DNA of 64,000 bases from Bacteroidota bacterium (lineage in GTDB: Bacteria; Bacteroidota; Bacteroidia; UKL13-3), in assembly GCA_027482225.1 (NCBI GenBank), contig JAIXWD010000016.1, forward strand, positions 330,050-394,049. Reading direction: 5' to 3'. A model generated the notes under the pieces. The model was not told where the DNA came from and made no database searches. It saw only the letters and a program-made list of their open reading frames with translations. This document shows positions 45,917-56,231 of this stretch, piece after piece; within the stretch, counting starts at the first letter, position 1; every line of letters starts with the position of its first letter. The position numbers and the translations under genes were made by a program.

Positions 45917-45924
45917 CAAAGATA
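45917..45924 (-). promoter_or_regulatory. -7 promoter box for the barrel protein gene
   Basis: TATCTTTG on the minus strand is a perfect TAnnTTTG match, 30 bases before the ATG. Confidence 0.45.
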
Positions 45925-46125
45925 TAGGGCATTTTTTCGAGTTTTAATAAAACCAGTTTTTGTACTGATGTGTTATTGTTGTTTAAAAGCATCATAGAAA
46001 TGCAATTAAATAATCAGATTGTCAGTTTTCACAAGGTTTTATAAGGTGTTTAATTTTCTTTACAATACATTATTATTGTGTTTAACTCGGCCTTAATTAC
46101 CCTACTCAAAAATGTAATAACTAAC

Positions 46126-46782
46126 TTACTTCCACCCGTTTTCTCCAATTAATGGAACAAACTTGAAGTTATCCATTACTATTTTTTCAAATGATTTTTC
46201 TGATTTACGCACAATGGTTAACATTTGTTGTACTTTCTCATCACCTACAGGAATAACCATTATACCGCCTATTGCTAGTTGTGCAGCCAATTGTTTTGGC
46301 ACAACGGGGGCTCCAGCTGTTACTATTATCTTGTCAAATGGAGCTTCATCTGGCCAACCTTTAGTTCCATCTCCACATAATAAGTGTGCTTTGTAACCAA
46401 AGTGGTTCAACATAACCTGCGCTTTCTTGGATAAGGTTTCATGGCGCTCAATACTATATACATTAGCTCCCATCTCAGCCAAAATGCACGTTTGATATCC
46501 ACTACCTGTTCCAATTTCTAGTACTTTATCGGCTTTTTGTACATGTAATATTTGTGTTTGATAGGCTACAGTATATGGTTGTGATATGGTTTGACCTTCG
46601 CCAATTGGAAAGGCCTTGTCTTCGTAAGCATGGCCTTCAAATGTTTTATCAAAAAAGAAATGGCGCTGAATTTTTAGTATGGCATTCAGTACTCCTTTAT
46701 CATTAATGCCCCTTTCGGCAAGTAACTCAACTAGCTTTTTTCTTGCGCCTTTGTTTTTATATGAATCTTCGTGCCTTAACAT
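46126..46782 (-). CDS. pcm: protein-L-isoaspartate O-methyltransferase
   Basis: The 218-residue methyltransferase repairs isoaspartyl residues in aged proteins using S-adenosylmethionine. The SAM loop VLEIGTGSGYQTCILAEMG, the N-terminal IGEGQTISQPYTVA segment that binds the target peptide, and IIVTAGAPVVP are all present. Length matches the usual 210-220. It is a single gene. Confidence 0.95.
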   Translation of the reverse strand: MLRHEDSYKNKGARKKLVELLAERGINDKGVLNAILKIQRHFFFDKTFEGHAYEDKAFPIGEGQTISQPYTVAYQTQILHVQKADKVLEIGTGSGYQTCILAEMGANVYSIERHETLSKKAQVMLNHFGYKAHLLCGDGTKGWPDEAPFDKIIVTAGAPVVPKQLAAQLAIGGIMVIPVGDEKVQQMLTIVRKSEKSFEKIVMDNFKFVPLIGENGWK

Positions 46783-46957
46783 GAAAGCAAATATGAGTTA
46801 GTTTAACTGTAATAGTTAGATGCGATTTTCACAATTAGTATCTAATAAAACCACTAGTGTACATTTTATTGTGTTTGTATTTTATTTTTCTGTTAATAAA
46901 AGGGATAACTCCTAAAATCGGGCTACAGACTCACACATACCTTCGTACTGCATCAAA

Positions 46958-47908
46958 ATGGTTATGATAAAGATAGGAATTATAGGCGCAAACGAAACGG
47001 GTAAGCGACATGCAGCTCAGTTTTTGCAAATACCAGATTTCGAAGTGGTGGGCTTTTTCGATCATTCGCCTGCCATAGCGCAAGCATTTGCTAAAGAAAA
47101 TAACCTAAAGCAATACACCGATTTAAATTTGCTTCTAGATGAAGTTGATGCCATTGATATTTTATCGCCTGTTGGTACGCATTTTAGGTATGCAAGTCAG
47201 GCCATTCGTAAATCAAAACATGTATTATTAAATGGCTTGTTAAGCGAAGATATTCGTGAAGCTAAACAATTAAGTGAATTAGCCATTGAAGCCAATGTAA
47301 ATATAAGAATCCTTCACGAAGATAAGTTTCATCCAGATTTAAAAACTTTTAAACGTATGGTGAAACGGCCTAATTATGTGGAGTTAAAGCGTTATCAAAA
47401 TAAAGTATTAAGTGTAAGTAACGATTCTATGATATTTGGCATGATACTTAGTGATATTGATTTGCTTACTCATATTATAGGTTCTAATGTAAAAAAAGTT
47501 GTAGCTAATGGTGCTGCCGTTTTTAACTCTTATACCGATTTTGTAAATGTTAGACTCGAATTTGAAAATGCTTGTGTAGCCACCTTGATATGTGGTAACT
47601 TTAACAATGGAGAAAGTAGTTATATAAAGGCCTATCAAAAAGGCGAGTGTATAGGTATGGGGTTAAATGATTTTGAAATTACCCGTTTGGTAAAGGATGA
47701 AGACAATGAAATGGTTCATCAAGAAATTATACCCAAAAACAACCGCAAGCAAGATATTGTTAAATTAGAGTTAGAATACTTTGCGTTAAGTATTTTAAGC
47801 CGCCAACGTATGACCCAAGATACCCACCAATCGTATCAAAATTTACGAATTGCCTATCAAGTTATAGAAAAAATGTATCCAAGTACCTTGTTCGATTACA
47901 ATGGATAG
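46958..47908 (+). CDS. Gfo/Idh/MocA-family oxidoreductase-like protein
   Basis: The 316-residue protein has the N-terminal Rossmann fold: IGIIGANETGKRHAAQF and DAIDILSPVGTHFRYASQAI. Where active members have the EKP motif, this sequence has LLNGLLSED, so the usual catalytic lysine is lacking. The C-terminal beta domain (about 130-300) is shorter than usual. It may be a non-catalytic or altered member, possibly in sugar nucleotide metabolism given the envelope genes that follow. Confidence 0.75.
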   Translation: MVMIKIGIIGANETGKRHAAQFLQIPDFEVVGFFDHSPAIAQAFAKENNLKQYTDLNLLLDEVDAIDILSPVGTHFRYASQAIRKSKHVLLNGLLSEDIREAKQLSELAIEANVNIRILHEDKFHPDLKTFKRMVKRPNYVELKRYQNKVLSVSNDSMIFGMILSDIDLLTHIIGSNVKKVVANGAAVFNSYTDFVNVRLEFENACVATLICGNFNNGESSYIKAYQKGECIGMGLNDFEITRLVKDEDNEMVHQEIIPKNNRKQDIVKLELEYFALSILSRQRMTQDTHQSYQNLRIAYQVIEKMYPSTLFDYNG

Positions 47909-47976
47909 GGGATTTGTCCGTTGTACTTAAAAGCTTAAGTATGATTAAAAATTAATACTTTTGTTCAACGTTCAAC

Positions 47977-48849
47977 ATGAAAAATATTTATCGCGCCATT
48001 ACAGCAATAATTTTTGTAACGCTGTTTTCACAGTGTAAGGTTTTTGATAACGAGGTAATTGTTCCTGGATATGTGTATATCCCTAACTATAAATTAGAAA
48101 CGGCCATTGATGGAAGCCAAGGTGATACCACAGCTAAAATCGTTGATGTTTGGGTTTATGACAATGGCAGCACGATAGGTTCTTATGGATTGCCTGCTCT
48201 TGTTCCTATTCAAAAAAAGGGAAGTACGGAGATTGGTATTGATGCAGGAATTCTAAAAACAGGTCAGGATTATGAACGTATGCCTAACCCACTTTTAACT
48301 CGCGCCTACTTTACCATTGATGTACAGCCGCAAAAAATTGATACCTTAATTCCAGTTTTTAAATACACCCCTCGAGCTAAGTTTAAATTTATTGAAGATT
48401 TTGATCGTGTTGGCTTAAGATTTACTAAGTTTTTTTCGATGCCTGGTGATACAATTATTTATGTAAATAGTGGTGATAGTGCAAAAACACCAGGTAAAAA
48501 CTCTGGTATGATTTTGTTAACTGACAGTACTGATTATTTCCGTTTAATAACTACTGATGCATATAATTTAACAGGATTAAATTTGCCATCAATTCTTGAA
48601 ATGGATTATAATTCGGATGTGGTTTTATTTATTGGGTTGTTTGCCAATACCCCAACTGGTGTTAAGCAAATACCATTGTTTAATGCTTTTCCAACAAAAG
48701 GGTGGAATAAGGCTTATATTAACCTAACTGATGAAGTTGCAATTAATCCCGTTAATACAGAATATAAAGTATACATTGACGTATATCGCAGTAAAGGTTC
48801 TCCGCGTCCACGTATAATTATTGATAACGTTAAGCTAATTGAAGGGTAA
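47977..48849 (+). CDS. lipoprotein of unknown function coupled to a sugar transferase
   Basis: The 290-residue lipoprotein has a lipobox LFSQC (Cys at 20). The rest is a beta-rich domain without strong motifs; strand-like segments run from about residue 30 to the end (IIIDNVKLIEG), with an FEDFDR-like pattern seen in carbohydrate-binding jelly rolls. I do not recognise the family. Its stop overlaps the start of the sugar transferase gene by one base, so the two are translationally coupled, suggesting an envelope or exopolysaccharide role. Confidence 0.65.
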   Translation: MKNIYRAITAIIFVTLFSQCKVFDNEVIVPGYVYIPNYKLETAIDGSQGDTTAKIVDVWVYDNGSTIGSYGLPALVPIQKKGSTEIGIDAGILKTGQDYERMPNPLLTRAYFTIDVQPQKIDTLIPVFKYTPRAKFKFIEDFDRVGLRFTKFFSMPGDTIIYVNSGDSAKTPGKNSGMILLTDSTDYFRLITTDAYNLTGLNLPSILEMDYNSDVVLFIGLFANTPTGVKQIPLFNAFPTKGWNKAYINLTDEVAINPVNTEYKVYIDVYRSKGSPRPRIIIDNVKLIEG

Positions 48850-50258
48850 TGAAGTTAAGAAAACACACCATACCTTTTATACTTATCGACTTTGTGGCTG
48901 CAATGATTTCGTGGTTTACATTTTTTACATATAGAAAAGTATTTGTAGAGCCTGATAAATTTGGTTACGATATTCCTTTTGAGGCGAACAGTCATCTTTA
49001 TTTAGGTTTGCTTGTAGTTCCTTTATATTGGGTATTTTTATATGCACTTTCTGGAGCATACATTGATGTTTGGCGCAAGTCGCGAATCAAGGAAATTTCT
49101 CGCACCTTTTCAATAACAGTAATGGGTGTTGTTATTTTGTTTTTTACATTATTGCTTGATGATGAAGTGAAGTCTTATGAAGTATATTACAAAACAATAC
49201 TTACCCTTTTTACACTTCACTTTGTGGTAACTACTTTTGGTCGAATTTTAATGGCCACACTAATTAAAAGTTTGATTAATGCCCGTGAAATTGGTTTTAA
49301 AACAATTGTAGTTGGTAGCAATACCATTGCACTCGACTTGGTTAAGGAATTACAAAATGGGAAAGATTTACAAGGTTATCTTTTAGAAGGATTTGTTAAC
49401 TTAAACGATGCGCATGAGCTAAATGGCATTTTACCTTATTTAGGTAATTACACCCAATTACCTGTTTTGATAAAAAAACATAAAATAGAAGAGGTTATAA
49501 TTGCATTAGAATCAACTAAACACAAAGAAATTGCAGAGGTAAATAATTTATTGGAAGACGAGCCTGTTATAATAAAAATTGTACCCGATTTATTTGATGT
49601 AGTGAGTGGAAGTGTTAAAATGCAAAATGTGTTAGGTACAGCATTAATTGAAATTAACCACCAAATTATGCCTACCTGGCAAATGGTATTAAAAAGGTTA
49701 ATAGATGTGGTAGTTTCTCTTTTGGTTTTAATTGTATTATCACCATTATACCTGCTATTGGTTATTGCAGTTAAGGTTTCATCACCTGGACCAGCATTTT
49801 TTAAACAAGCTCGCATTGGGTTACATGGTAAATCATTTTATATTATTAAATACCGCACTATGGTGGTAAATGCTGAAGCTAACGGACCTGCATTATCATC
49901 TAAAGATGATAAACGGATAATTAGTATAGGCCGAACATTACGTAAATATAGGCTTGATGAAATTCCACAGTTTTATAACGTATTAGTTGGAGATATGAGC
50001 TTGGTTGGTCCTAGACCAGAACGACAATTTTTTATCGATCAAATAATGCCTGTTGCTCCTCATTACAAACATTTACAAAGGGTGCGTCCAGGTATCACTT
50101 CATGGGGAATGGTGAAGTACGGTTACGCGGAAAATATTGAACAAATGATTGAACGCCTTAAGTTTGACATACTTTACATAGAAAACATGAGTTTAGCAAT
50201 GGACTTTAGAATTATGATCTACACAATTAAAACGATCATGCAAGGAAGGGGTAAGTAA
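48849..50258 (+). CDS. polyprenyl-phosphate sugar-1-phosphate transferase (WbaP/WcaJ type)
   Basis: The 469-residue membrane protein starts surface polysaccharide synthesis by moving sugar-1-phosphate from a UDP-sugar to undecaprenyl phosphate. It has about four N-terminal membrane helices, a Rossmann-like middle domain (about 155-265) and, after a further helix, the bacterial sugar transferase domain (about 275-469) with PGPAFFKQARIG, IIKYRTM, RKYRLDEIPQF and DMSLVGPRPE. Only this first enzyme and the coupled lipoprotein gene lie here; no glycosyltransferase cluster follows. Confidence 0.93.
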   Translation: MKLRKHTIPFILIDFVAAMISWFTFFTYRKVFVEPDKFGYDIPFEANSHLYLGLLVVPLYWVFLYALSGAYIDVWRKSRIKEISRTFSITVMGVVILFFTLLLDDEVKSYEVYYKTILTLFTLHFVVTTFGRILMATLIKSLINAREIGFKTIVVGSNTIALDLVKELQNGKDLQGYLLEGFVNLNDAHELNGILPYLGNYTQLPVLIKKHKIEEVIIALESTKHKEIAEVNNLLEDEPVIIKIVPDLFDVVSGSVKMQNVLGTALIEINHQIMPTWQMVLKRLIDVVVSLLVLIVLSPLYLLLVIAVKVSSPGPAFFKQARIGLHGKSFYIIKYRTMVVNAEANGPALSSKDDKRIISIGRTLRKYRLDEIPQFYNVLVGDMSLVGPRPERQFFIDQIMPVAPHYKHLQRVRPGITSWGMVKYGYAENIEQMIERLKFDILYIENMSLAMDFRIMIYTIKTIMQGRGK

Positions 50259-50300
50259 CTCAAATTTTCCTATGGTTGAATCCTAAAATGAATGAGGTCA

Positions 50301-52397
50301 TTAACTAATCTGCCCCCAACGAGAAGTTTTGCCATAGTTTATAAAATATTGTTTTAGTTGTTGATGAACGGGTGATTCTAGTTCTGGGTCATTTTCTAAT
50401 AGTTGAGTTGCAATTTCTCTTACATCTTGCAGTAGGTTTTGGTCTTTAGCTAAGTCAGCCATTTTTAAATCCAATACACCACTTTGTGCTGTACCTTCCA
50501 ATTGTCCTGGTCCACGGAGTTTTAAATCAACCTCAGATATTTCAAAACCATTATTTGATTCGCACATGGTTTTAATACGAAGTTTAGCATCAGCACTTAA
50601 TTTATAACTGGTCATCAACACACAAAAACTTTGTTCTGCTCCCCGTCCCACACGGCCACGTAATTGGTGTAATTGTGATAAGCCAAAACGTTCAGCACTT
50701 TCAATAATCATTACACTAGCATTAGGAACATTAACACCTACTTCAATTACAGTTGTTGCAACCATAATATGCGCTTCACCTCTAACAAAACGCATCATTT
50801 CTGCATCTTTATCAACTGGTTTCATTTTTCCGTGTACCATAGCTATCTGGTATTTTGGTAAAGGGAAATGTTTACTAAGCTCCTCAAATCCGTTTTGCAA
50901 ATTCATATAATCCATTTTTTCGCTTTCTTCTATCAATGGATATACCACATAAATTTGTCGCCCTTTAGCAATTTCTTCACGCATAAAACCAATTACAGCC
51001 AATCGATTAGCGTCATTTCTATGAACTGTTTTAATTGGCTTGCGCCCTGCTGGTAATTCATCAATCACACTCGTATCTAAATCGCCATAAAGTGTCATGG
51101 CTAAAGTTCGCGGAATTGGTGTAGCTGTCATAACCAAAACATGTGGGGGATAAGTATTTTTTTTCCAAAGTTTAGCTCTTTGTTCAACACCAAAACGGTG
51201 TTGCTCATCTACAATTGCCAATCCCAAATTTTTAAACTGAACCACAGTTTCTATTAGAGCATGTGTACCTATTAAAATATGTATATCGCCATTGGCTATA
51301 CCTTGTAATATTTCTTTACGTTTTTTAGTTTTAGTTGATCCTGTTAACAGCTCTACTTTAACAGGCATATCTTTAATTAGCCCTTGAATAGTAGCAAAAT
51401 GTTGATGTGCCAGGATTTCGGTTGGGGCCATCATGCATGCTTGATAGTTGTTATCCAATGCCATAAGCATACTCATCAAAGCAACTACAGTTTTACCGCT
51501 ACCTACATCACCTTGAACAAGTCGATTCATTTGTTTGCCACTTTTTACATTCGCTCTTATTTCCTTTAATACACGTTTTTGTGCATTGGTTAATTCAAAT
51601 GATAAATGGTTATTGTAAAACGTATTAAAATAATCACCTATAAGGTCTAGTTTTATACCATTATATACTTGGGTTCGCTTAATTTTATAACGTAATAATC
51701 GCAATTGAATAAAAAATAATTCTTCAAATTTTAATCGCTGTTGCGATTTGGCTAACATTTCTGCATTTGCCGGATAGTGAATATTAACCAAAGCATCTTT
51801 TCTAGGTAGTAAATTTTGTTGTTTTACTAAATACTCAGGTAGATTCTCGGTAATATCAAAACGTATATCTGTAACCAAATTATTGGTTAACTTCATAATT
51901 ACTCGGCTATCAATATTCTTAGCCTTCATTCGTTCAGTGGCATTATAAAATGGCATGATGTGCATATACATTTTACTTTCTGCCGATTCTGGATCATCAA
52001 CTGTTGGGTGCGCAATGTTGAAGGAGCCATTAAATTCTGTTGGTTTACCGAATACCATGTATTCTTTACCCTCAGTTATACTCTCTTGAATCCATTTTAT
52101 TCCTTTAAACCATACCAACTCTATTCGCCCTGTTCCATCTGTTAAGTCGGCCACTAATCGTTGCGCACGCTGCTGCCCCAAAAGCCTGATATTTTTAATG
52201 ACTCCGCGCAATTGTATGTATGGCATATCGGGCATAATTTGGTTTATTCTATATACCTGTGATCTATCTATATGCCTATAAGGATAATGGAATAAAAGAT
52301 CAGCAAACGTAAAAATGCCAAGTTCTTTTTTCAGCATTTCAGCTCTTGCTGTTCCTACTCCTTTTAAAAACTCTATTTGCGTGGATAAAAATTGCAC
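50301..52397 (-). CDS. recG: ATP-dependent DNA helicase RecG
   Basis: The 698-residue helicase rescues stalled forks and branch-migrates junctions. An N-terminal wedge/OB domain (about 1-240) is followed by helicase motifs: Walker A GDVGSGKT near 300, DEQH box IVDEQHRFGV near 395, TATPIPRT, and ATTVIEVGVNVPNA and QLRGRVGRG near 590-625. The start is a GTG; there is no in-frame ATG before an upstream stop. It is a single gene in minus orientation. Confidence 0.96.
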   Translation of the reverse strand: MQFLSTQIEFLKGVGTARAEMLKKELGIFTFADLLFHYPYRHIDRSQVYRINQIMPDMPYIQLRGVIKNIRLLGQQRAQRLVADLTDGTGRIELVWFKGIKWIQESITEGKEYMVFGKPTEFNGSFNIAHPTVDDPESAESKMYMHIMPFYNATERMKAKNIDSRVIMKLTNNLVTDIRFDITENLPEYLVKQQNLLPRKDALVNIHYPANAEMLAKSQQRLKFEELFFIQLRLLRYKIKRTQVYNGIKLDLIGDYFNTFYNNHLSFELTNAQKRVLKEIRANVKSGKQMNRLVQGDVGSGKTVVALMSMLMALDNNYQACMMAPTEILAHQHFATIQGLIKDMPVKVELLTGSTKTKKRKEILQGIANGDIHILIGTHALIETVVQFKNLGLAIVDEQHRFGVEQRAKLWKKNTYPPHVLVMTATPIPRTLAMTLYGDLDTSVIDELPAGRKPIKTVHRNDANRLAVIGFMREEIAKGRQIYVVYPLIEESEKMDYMNLQNGFEELSKHFPLPKYQIAMVHGKMKPVDKDAEMMRFVRGEAHIMVATTVIEVGVNVPNASVMIIESAERFGLSQLHQLRGRVGRGAEQSFCVLMTSYKLSADAKLRIKTMCESNNGFEISEVDLKLRGPGQLEGTAQSGVLDLKMADLAKDQNLLQDVREIATQLLENDPELESPVHQQLKQYFINYGKTSRWGQIS

Positions 52398-52492
52398 ATC
52401 TGCAAAATAGTATAATTAAATGTGGGTACAAAAGTGGTTATCCGCAACTTAATTGTGCATTATTACTCTAATTCATAGCTTAATTTAGCAGC

Positions 52493-53608
52493 ATGAAACG
52501 TTTGTTATTGTATGTAATTTTCAGCATTTGTTGCTTTGCAGTATTTGCTCAAACATTATTCCCTGTTCAAATTAAAGGTAAATGGGGATTTACTAATGCA
52601 GCAGGTAAGTTACTTATTGCGCCAATTTACGACTATGCTGAAAGTTTTTATAATGGCAGGGCAGTAGTGGCCTTAAATAATCAACCATGTGCAATTGATG
52701 AGAATAATTCAAGAGTAATTGATACAGGATTTTATATCAATATCCAAAGATTTAGCGAAGGTGTATCAAAGGTTACTACAGTAAAGTTGCAACAGTTTTT
52801 CGTTGATGTAAACGGGAACCGAGTTTGTAATGTACCTATAGATGTATACGATGCAAGGCCATTTAAAAATGGATTATCTGGTATTGCCAAAAAAGTTGAT
52901 ATCCATGAAACTAAGTTTAACAATGACATTGTTAACTTGGGATACAAGTTTGGATACATGAATAAAAATGGACAAGAGGTTATTGCCTGTAAGTATGATG
53001 ATGCGGATGATTTTGAGAATGGGTTTGCGCGGGTTCGAGTAGATAAAAAGTTTGGCGTGATTGATACACTAGGTAATGAGGTGGTTGCACCGTTGTATTT
53101 TAATATTGGTAAATTTATAGAGGGAAAAGCTTGGGTTGATATTGGTGGAAATTATGGGTACATAAACAATAAAGGAATTGTATTAATTAGACCAATTTAT
53201 AATTATGCATATGATTTTAGCGAAGGATTGGCAGGCATTAGCATTGATGGTAAATTTGGTTTTATTGATGAGATGGGAAAAATTGTGATTGCTCCTCAAT
53301 ATGAAGCTATAAGGCCATTTTCGCAAGGATTGGCAGCTGTTAAACAAAATGGTAAATGGGGCTTTATAGATAAATATGGTACACTTAAAATGCGTTTTGT
53401 GTTTGATAATGCAATGTTGTTTGTAAATGATAGATGTGCAGTATTGGTAAAACGTAAATGGGGTTTTATTGATGCTACAGGTGCTATTGTTATTCCAGCA
53501 GAGTTTGATGCTGTAGGAACATTTAGTGATGGACTTGCAGAGGTGATGATTGGCCAAGTGAGTGTTTATGTAAACAAGCAAGGTATTATTATTCCACAGT
53601 TAAAATAG
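52493..53608 (+). CDS. secreted WG-repeat protein
   Basis: The 371-residue protein has a signal peptide (about 1-19) and about seven repeats of roughly 45-50 residues, each built on a WGF/FGY/FGF-ID..G..V..P.Y....F..G.A pattern (for example KGKWGFTNAAGK, DGKFGFIDEMGK, KRKWGFIDATGA). WG repeats form a beta-propeller-like scaffold and are common in Bacteroidota. No catalytic motif is visible, so binding is the likely role. It is a single gene with a terminator. Confidence 0.9.
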   Translation: MKRLLLYVIFSICCFAVFAQTLFPVQIKGKWGFTNAAGKLLIAPIYDYAESFYNGRAVVALNNQPCAIDENNSRVIDTGFYINIQRFSEGVSKVTTVKLQQFFVDVNGNRVCNVPIDVYDARPFKNGLSGIAKKVDIHETKFNNDIVNLGYKFGYMNKNGQEVIACKYDDADDFENGFARVRVDKKFGVIDTLGNEVVAPLYFNIGKFIEGKAWVDIGGNYGYINNKGIVLIRPIYNYAYDFSEGLAGISIDGKFGFIDEMGKIVIAPQYEAIRPFSQGLAAVKQNGKWGFIDKYGTLKMRFVFDNAMLFVNDRCAVLVKRKWGFIDATGAIVIPAEFDAVGTFSDGLAEVMIGQVSVYVNKQGIIIPQLK

Positions 53609-53937
53609 CCTCATTAGCGTATCCGTTTTAATTACATTATTAATAATAGCAGCCCCTTTTCGAGCTGCTATTATTTTATGTTTTTAACTCAATTTAATTC
53701 CAATTACTTTTAACAATTCTGTTTCAAGTCGACAATGATTTGGTGCGTTTTTTACAAATAAATTCCAACTACTAAAATGCTTACGTATGAGAAAATATCC
53801 ACATTATACGTATTCTTCATTAAACCTAAATTAATTCAAGTGTGGGCTTTTTTAAGATTATGGTAAGCCTATAATACATAAAAAAGTGAATCATTTTGAC
53901 TGATTACCATGTTTTATGTAGGATTATAAAAAACGTA
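53609..53937. other. intergenic region between convergent WG-repeat and M48 genes
   Basis: About 330 AT-rich bases. Apart from the terminator at 53642-53680 and a weak hairpin (AATCA/TGATT) near 53890, nothing coding or RNA-like is visible. Confidence 0.5.
53642..53680 (+). terminator. terminator after the WG-repeat gene
   Basis: AATAATAGCAGC and GCTGCTATTATT form a 12-bp stem with a 10-base loop, followed by TTAT. Confidence 0.75.
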
Positions 53938-54774
53938 TTATTGGGGTAATGAGTTTTTAAACGCTAGATATCTTGCATCAAAGGTTCCCGTGTTTCCACC
54001 ACTACCAAGACATTTCCATGTTTCTTCAATATTTAACACCCTATTATCAGGATTAGGATGGGTGCTCAAAAACTCAGGAATTGTGGCACTCCCACTTATT
54101 TTTTGAAAAAAATATTTGGCGCCTTGTGGATCATATTCAGTCCCTAATAAATACCTTACACTATAGTCGTCTGCTTCTGTTTCATCCGTTCTGCTAAATT
54201 TTAAAGCGAGCAGTTGAGCACCAATTTGAGCAATTTGTTGTGTATTTCCACTGGTAAAAATTTGAATTAAGGCTTCAATACCATATTGCTTGAGTATTTG
54301 ATTGGCACTATGTCTGCGATCGGCATGGGCAATTTCGTGCCCCATTACTCCGGCTAATTGCATTTCGTTATCGAGATATTTTATTAACCCTGTATATACA
54401 TATATATATCCCCCTGGTGTGCAAAATGCATTTAGTGTATTATCATCTTTAATAATTCGAATGCGCCAAGGGAATTCATCTTTGTAATAAACTTTATTTG
54501 AATTTAAAATAATATTACGGATTCGGTAAATATGTCCGTATGCAACTGGGTTACTTGCAGAATCCAAAATCGGATAGTTGTTCGGATCTGATTCAATTTG
54601 TTGAACCGATGAAAGTCCCATTTGTAAATCTTGATTAATACTCATAATTACTCCCACAGCACCACCAGGTGCTTTACCTCCGCAATTATCAGTAAAGGTT
54701 GCATCTTTATCGCTGCTGCAACCAGTAAATACAGCAATAGAAGTGATTATAACTAATAATGATTTTATTTTCAT
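53938..54774 (-). CDS. M48-family metallopeptidase lipoprotein
   Basis: The 278-residue protein has a lipobox FTGC (Cys near 19) and a zinc protease domain with the HEIAH motif near residue 147 (GVMGHEIAHADRRHS). The third ligand Glu lies in RTDETEADDYSVRYL, and FCTPGGYIYVYTGLI is typical of the BepA/YfgC and LoiP group. It probably degrades or quality-checks outer-membrane proteins. No TPR domain is fused. It sits just after cca on the same strand, with a 29-base gap. Confidence 0.92.
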   Translation of the reverse strand: MKIKSLLVIITSIAVFTGCSSDKDATFTDNCGGKAPGGAVGVIMSINQDLQMGLSSVQQIESDPNNYPILDSASNPVAYGHIYRIRNIILNSNKVYYKDEFPWRIRIIKDDNTLNAFCTPGGYIYVYTGLIKYLDNEMQLAGVMGHEIAHADRRHSANQILKQYGIEALIQIFTSGNTQQIAQIGAQLLALKFSRTDETEADDYSVRYLLGTEYDPQGAKYFFQKISGSATIPEFLSTHPNPDNRVLNIEETWKCLGSGGNTGTFDARYLAFKNSLPQ

Positions 54775-54803
54775 GGTTTGAAAAAGTGTAATGACTAAGT
54801 TAA

Positions 54804-56210
54804 TTATAATTTAGGTTTTAATCCTAAAGATGCTGCCACTTGTAACATGAAGGTGTGAGCTTCTCTTGGATTATTTGCTATTTTACCTTCCAAAATGGCC
54901 TCTCTAATTTCGTTTTTTATTAAACCTACTTCACGACTTGGACCAATTCCAAATGTTTTCATAATATCTTCTCCACTAATTGGAGGTTGCCAATTTCTTA
55001 GTGCATCTCGTTCAGTAACATCTATAACTAATTGTTTTACTTGGTCAAGGTTCTTCCTGTATGTTTCAACCTTATTTTTATTTTTACTTGTAATATCCGC
55101 TTTGCATAGTAAAAATAGAGCGTCAATATCTTCCTCTGCATCAAGTATAAGCCTTCGTATGGCACTGTCAGTTACGCCATCTTCAGCTAACACTTTAGGC
55201 CTATGATGTAGTGCAACTATTTTCTCTACGAATTTCATTTTTTCGTTAAGTGGGAGTTTTAAATTACTAAAAATCTTCTTAACCATTCGGCTTCCTTTAT
55301 CTTCGTGTCCATGAAAAGTCCAACCAATTCCATTATCAAAACGTTTGGTTAAAGGCTTTGCAATATCGTGTAGAAGTGCAGCCCAACGAAGCCATAAATC
55401 ATCCGTATCTAAGCAAATATTATCTAATACCATTAGGGTATGGTAAAAGTTATCTTTGTGTGCTTTCTCGTCAATTATCTCTACTCCATGTAAAGCCGCC
55501 AATTCAGGAAAAACTAGGTGAAGTAGACCGCTGTCATACAATAAATTAAAACCAATTGATGGTTTATTACTGAGCATTATTTTATTTAGTTCATCACTAA
55601 TTCTTTCAAACGAAATAATTTTTATTCTATCAGCATTTCTTTTAATAGATTCAAATGTATCGTGTTCAATTTCAAATCTTAATTGAGCAGCAAACCTTAT
55701 GGCTCGCATCATGCGCAATGGGTCGTCACTAAAGGTAATATCGGCATCAAGTGGAGTGCGTATAATTTTATTTTCTAAGTCTTGTATGCCATTAAATGGA
55801 TCAATCAATGTGCCGTAATCTGTGTTATTTAAGCTAATTGCCAAAGCGTTTATTGTAAAGTCTCTACGGTTTTGGTCATCATTTAAATTTCCGGGCGCTA
55901 TTGCTGGTTTTCGGCTGTTATGTGTGTAGCTTTCTTTACGTGCACCTACAAACTCAACCTCCCAATCGTATGTTTTAACCATGGCTGTTCCAAAATTTTT
56001 AAAGAATGAAAAACTACTCTTTGGAACATTGGCAGAAAACTGTTTTGCAAGTTCAATTCCATCACCCAATACAACTACATCAATATCTTTACTTGGGCGG
56101 TTTAAAAACTTATCGCGTACAAAACCACCTACCACATAGGCGGGTATTTCATTTTTATTGGTTATTGCCGCTATTTGCTTAAAAATGGGTTGTTGTAAAT
56201 CTACCTTCAC
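54804..56210 (-). CDS. cca: tRNA CCA-adding enzyme/poly(A) polymerase family with HD domain
   Basis: The 468-residue nucleotidyltransferase has the class II head: GGFVRDKFLNRPSKDIDVVV with the catalytic Asp pair, RRDFTINAL, and DPLRMMRAIRFA. An HD domain follows (about 265-370, RWAALLHDIAKP and FHGHEDKGS), then a C-terminal helical tail. It adds or repairs CCA ends of tRNA; a poly(A) polymerase activity is the alternative. The start is a GTG, as no in-frame ATG precedes the NTP domain. Confidence 0.9.
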   Translation of the reverse strand: MKVDLQQPIFKQIAAITNKNEIPAYVVGGFVRDKFLNRPSKDIDVVVLGDGIELAKQFSANVPKSSFSFFKNFGTAMVKTYDWEVEFVGARKESYTHNSRKPAIAPGNLNDDQNRRDFTINALAISLNNTDYGTLIDPFNGIQDLENKIIRTPLDADITFSDDPLRMMRAIRFAAQLRFEIEHDTFESIKRNADRIKIISFERISDELNKIMLSNKPSIGFNLLYDSGLLHLVFPELAALHGVEIIDEKAHKDNFYHTLMVLDNICLDTDDLWLRWAALLHDIAKPLTKRFDNGIGWTFHGHEDKGSRMVKKIFSNLKLPLNEKMKFVEKIVALHHRPKVLAEDGVTDSAIRRLILDAEEDIDALFLLCKADITSKNKNKVETYRKNLDQVKQLVIDVTERDALRNWQPPISGEDIMKTFGIGPSREVGLIKNEIREAILEGKIANNPREAHTFMLQVAASLGLKPKL

Positions 56211-56231
56211 AATACAAAAATAAGGTTTATC

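Noticed and set aside
56215-56222. -7 promoter-like box (TATTTTTG) before cca
   Set aside because: It lies only 5 bases from the GTG start, too close for a normal transcript start.
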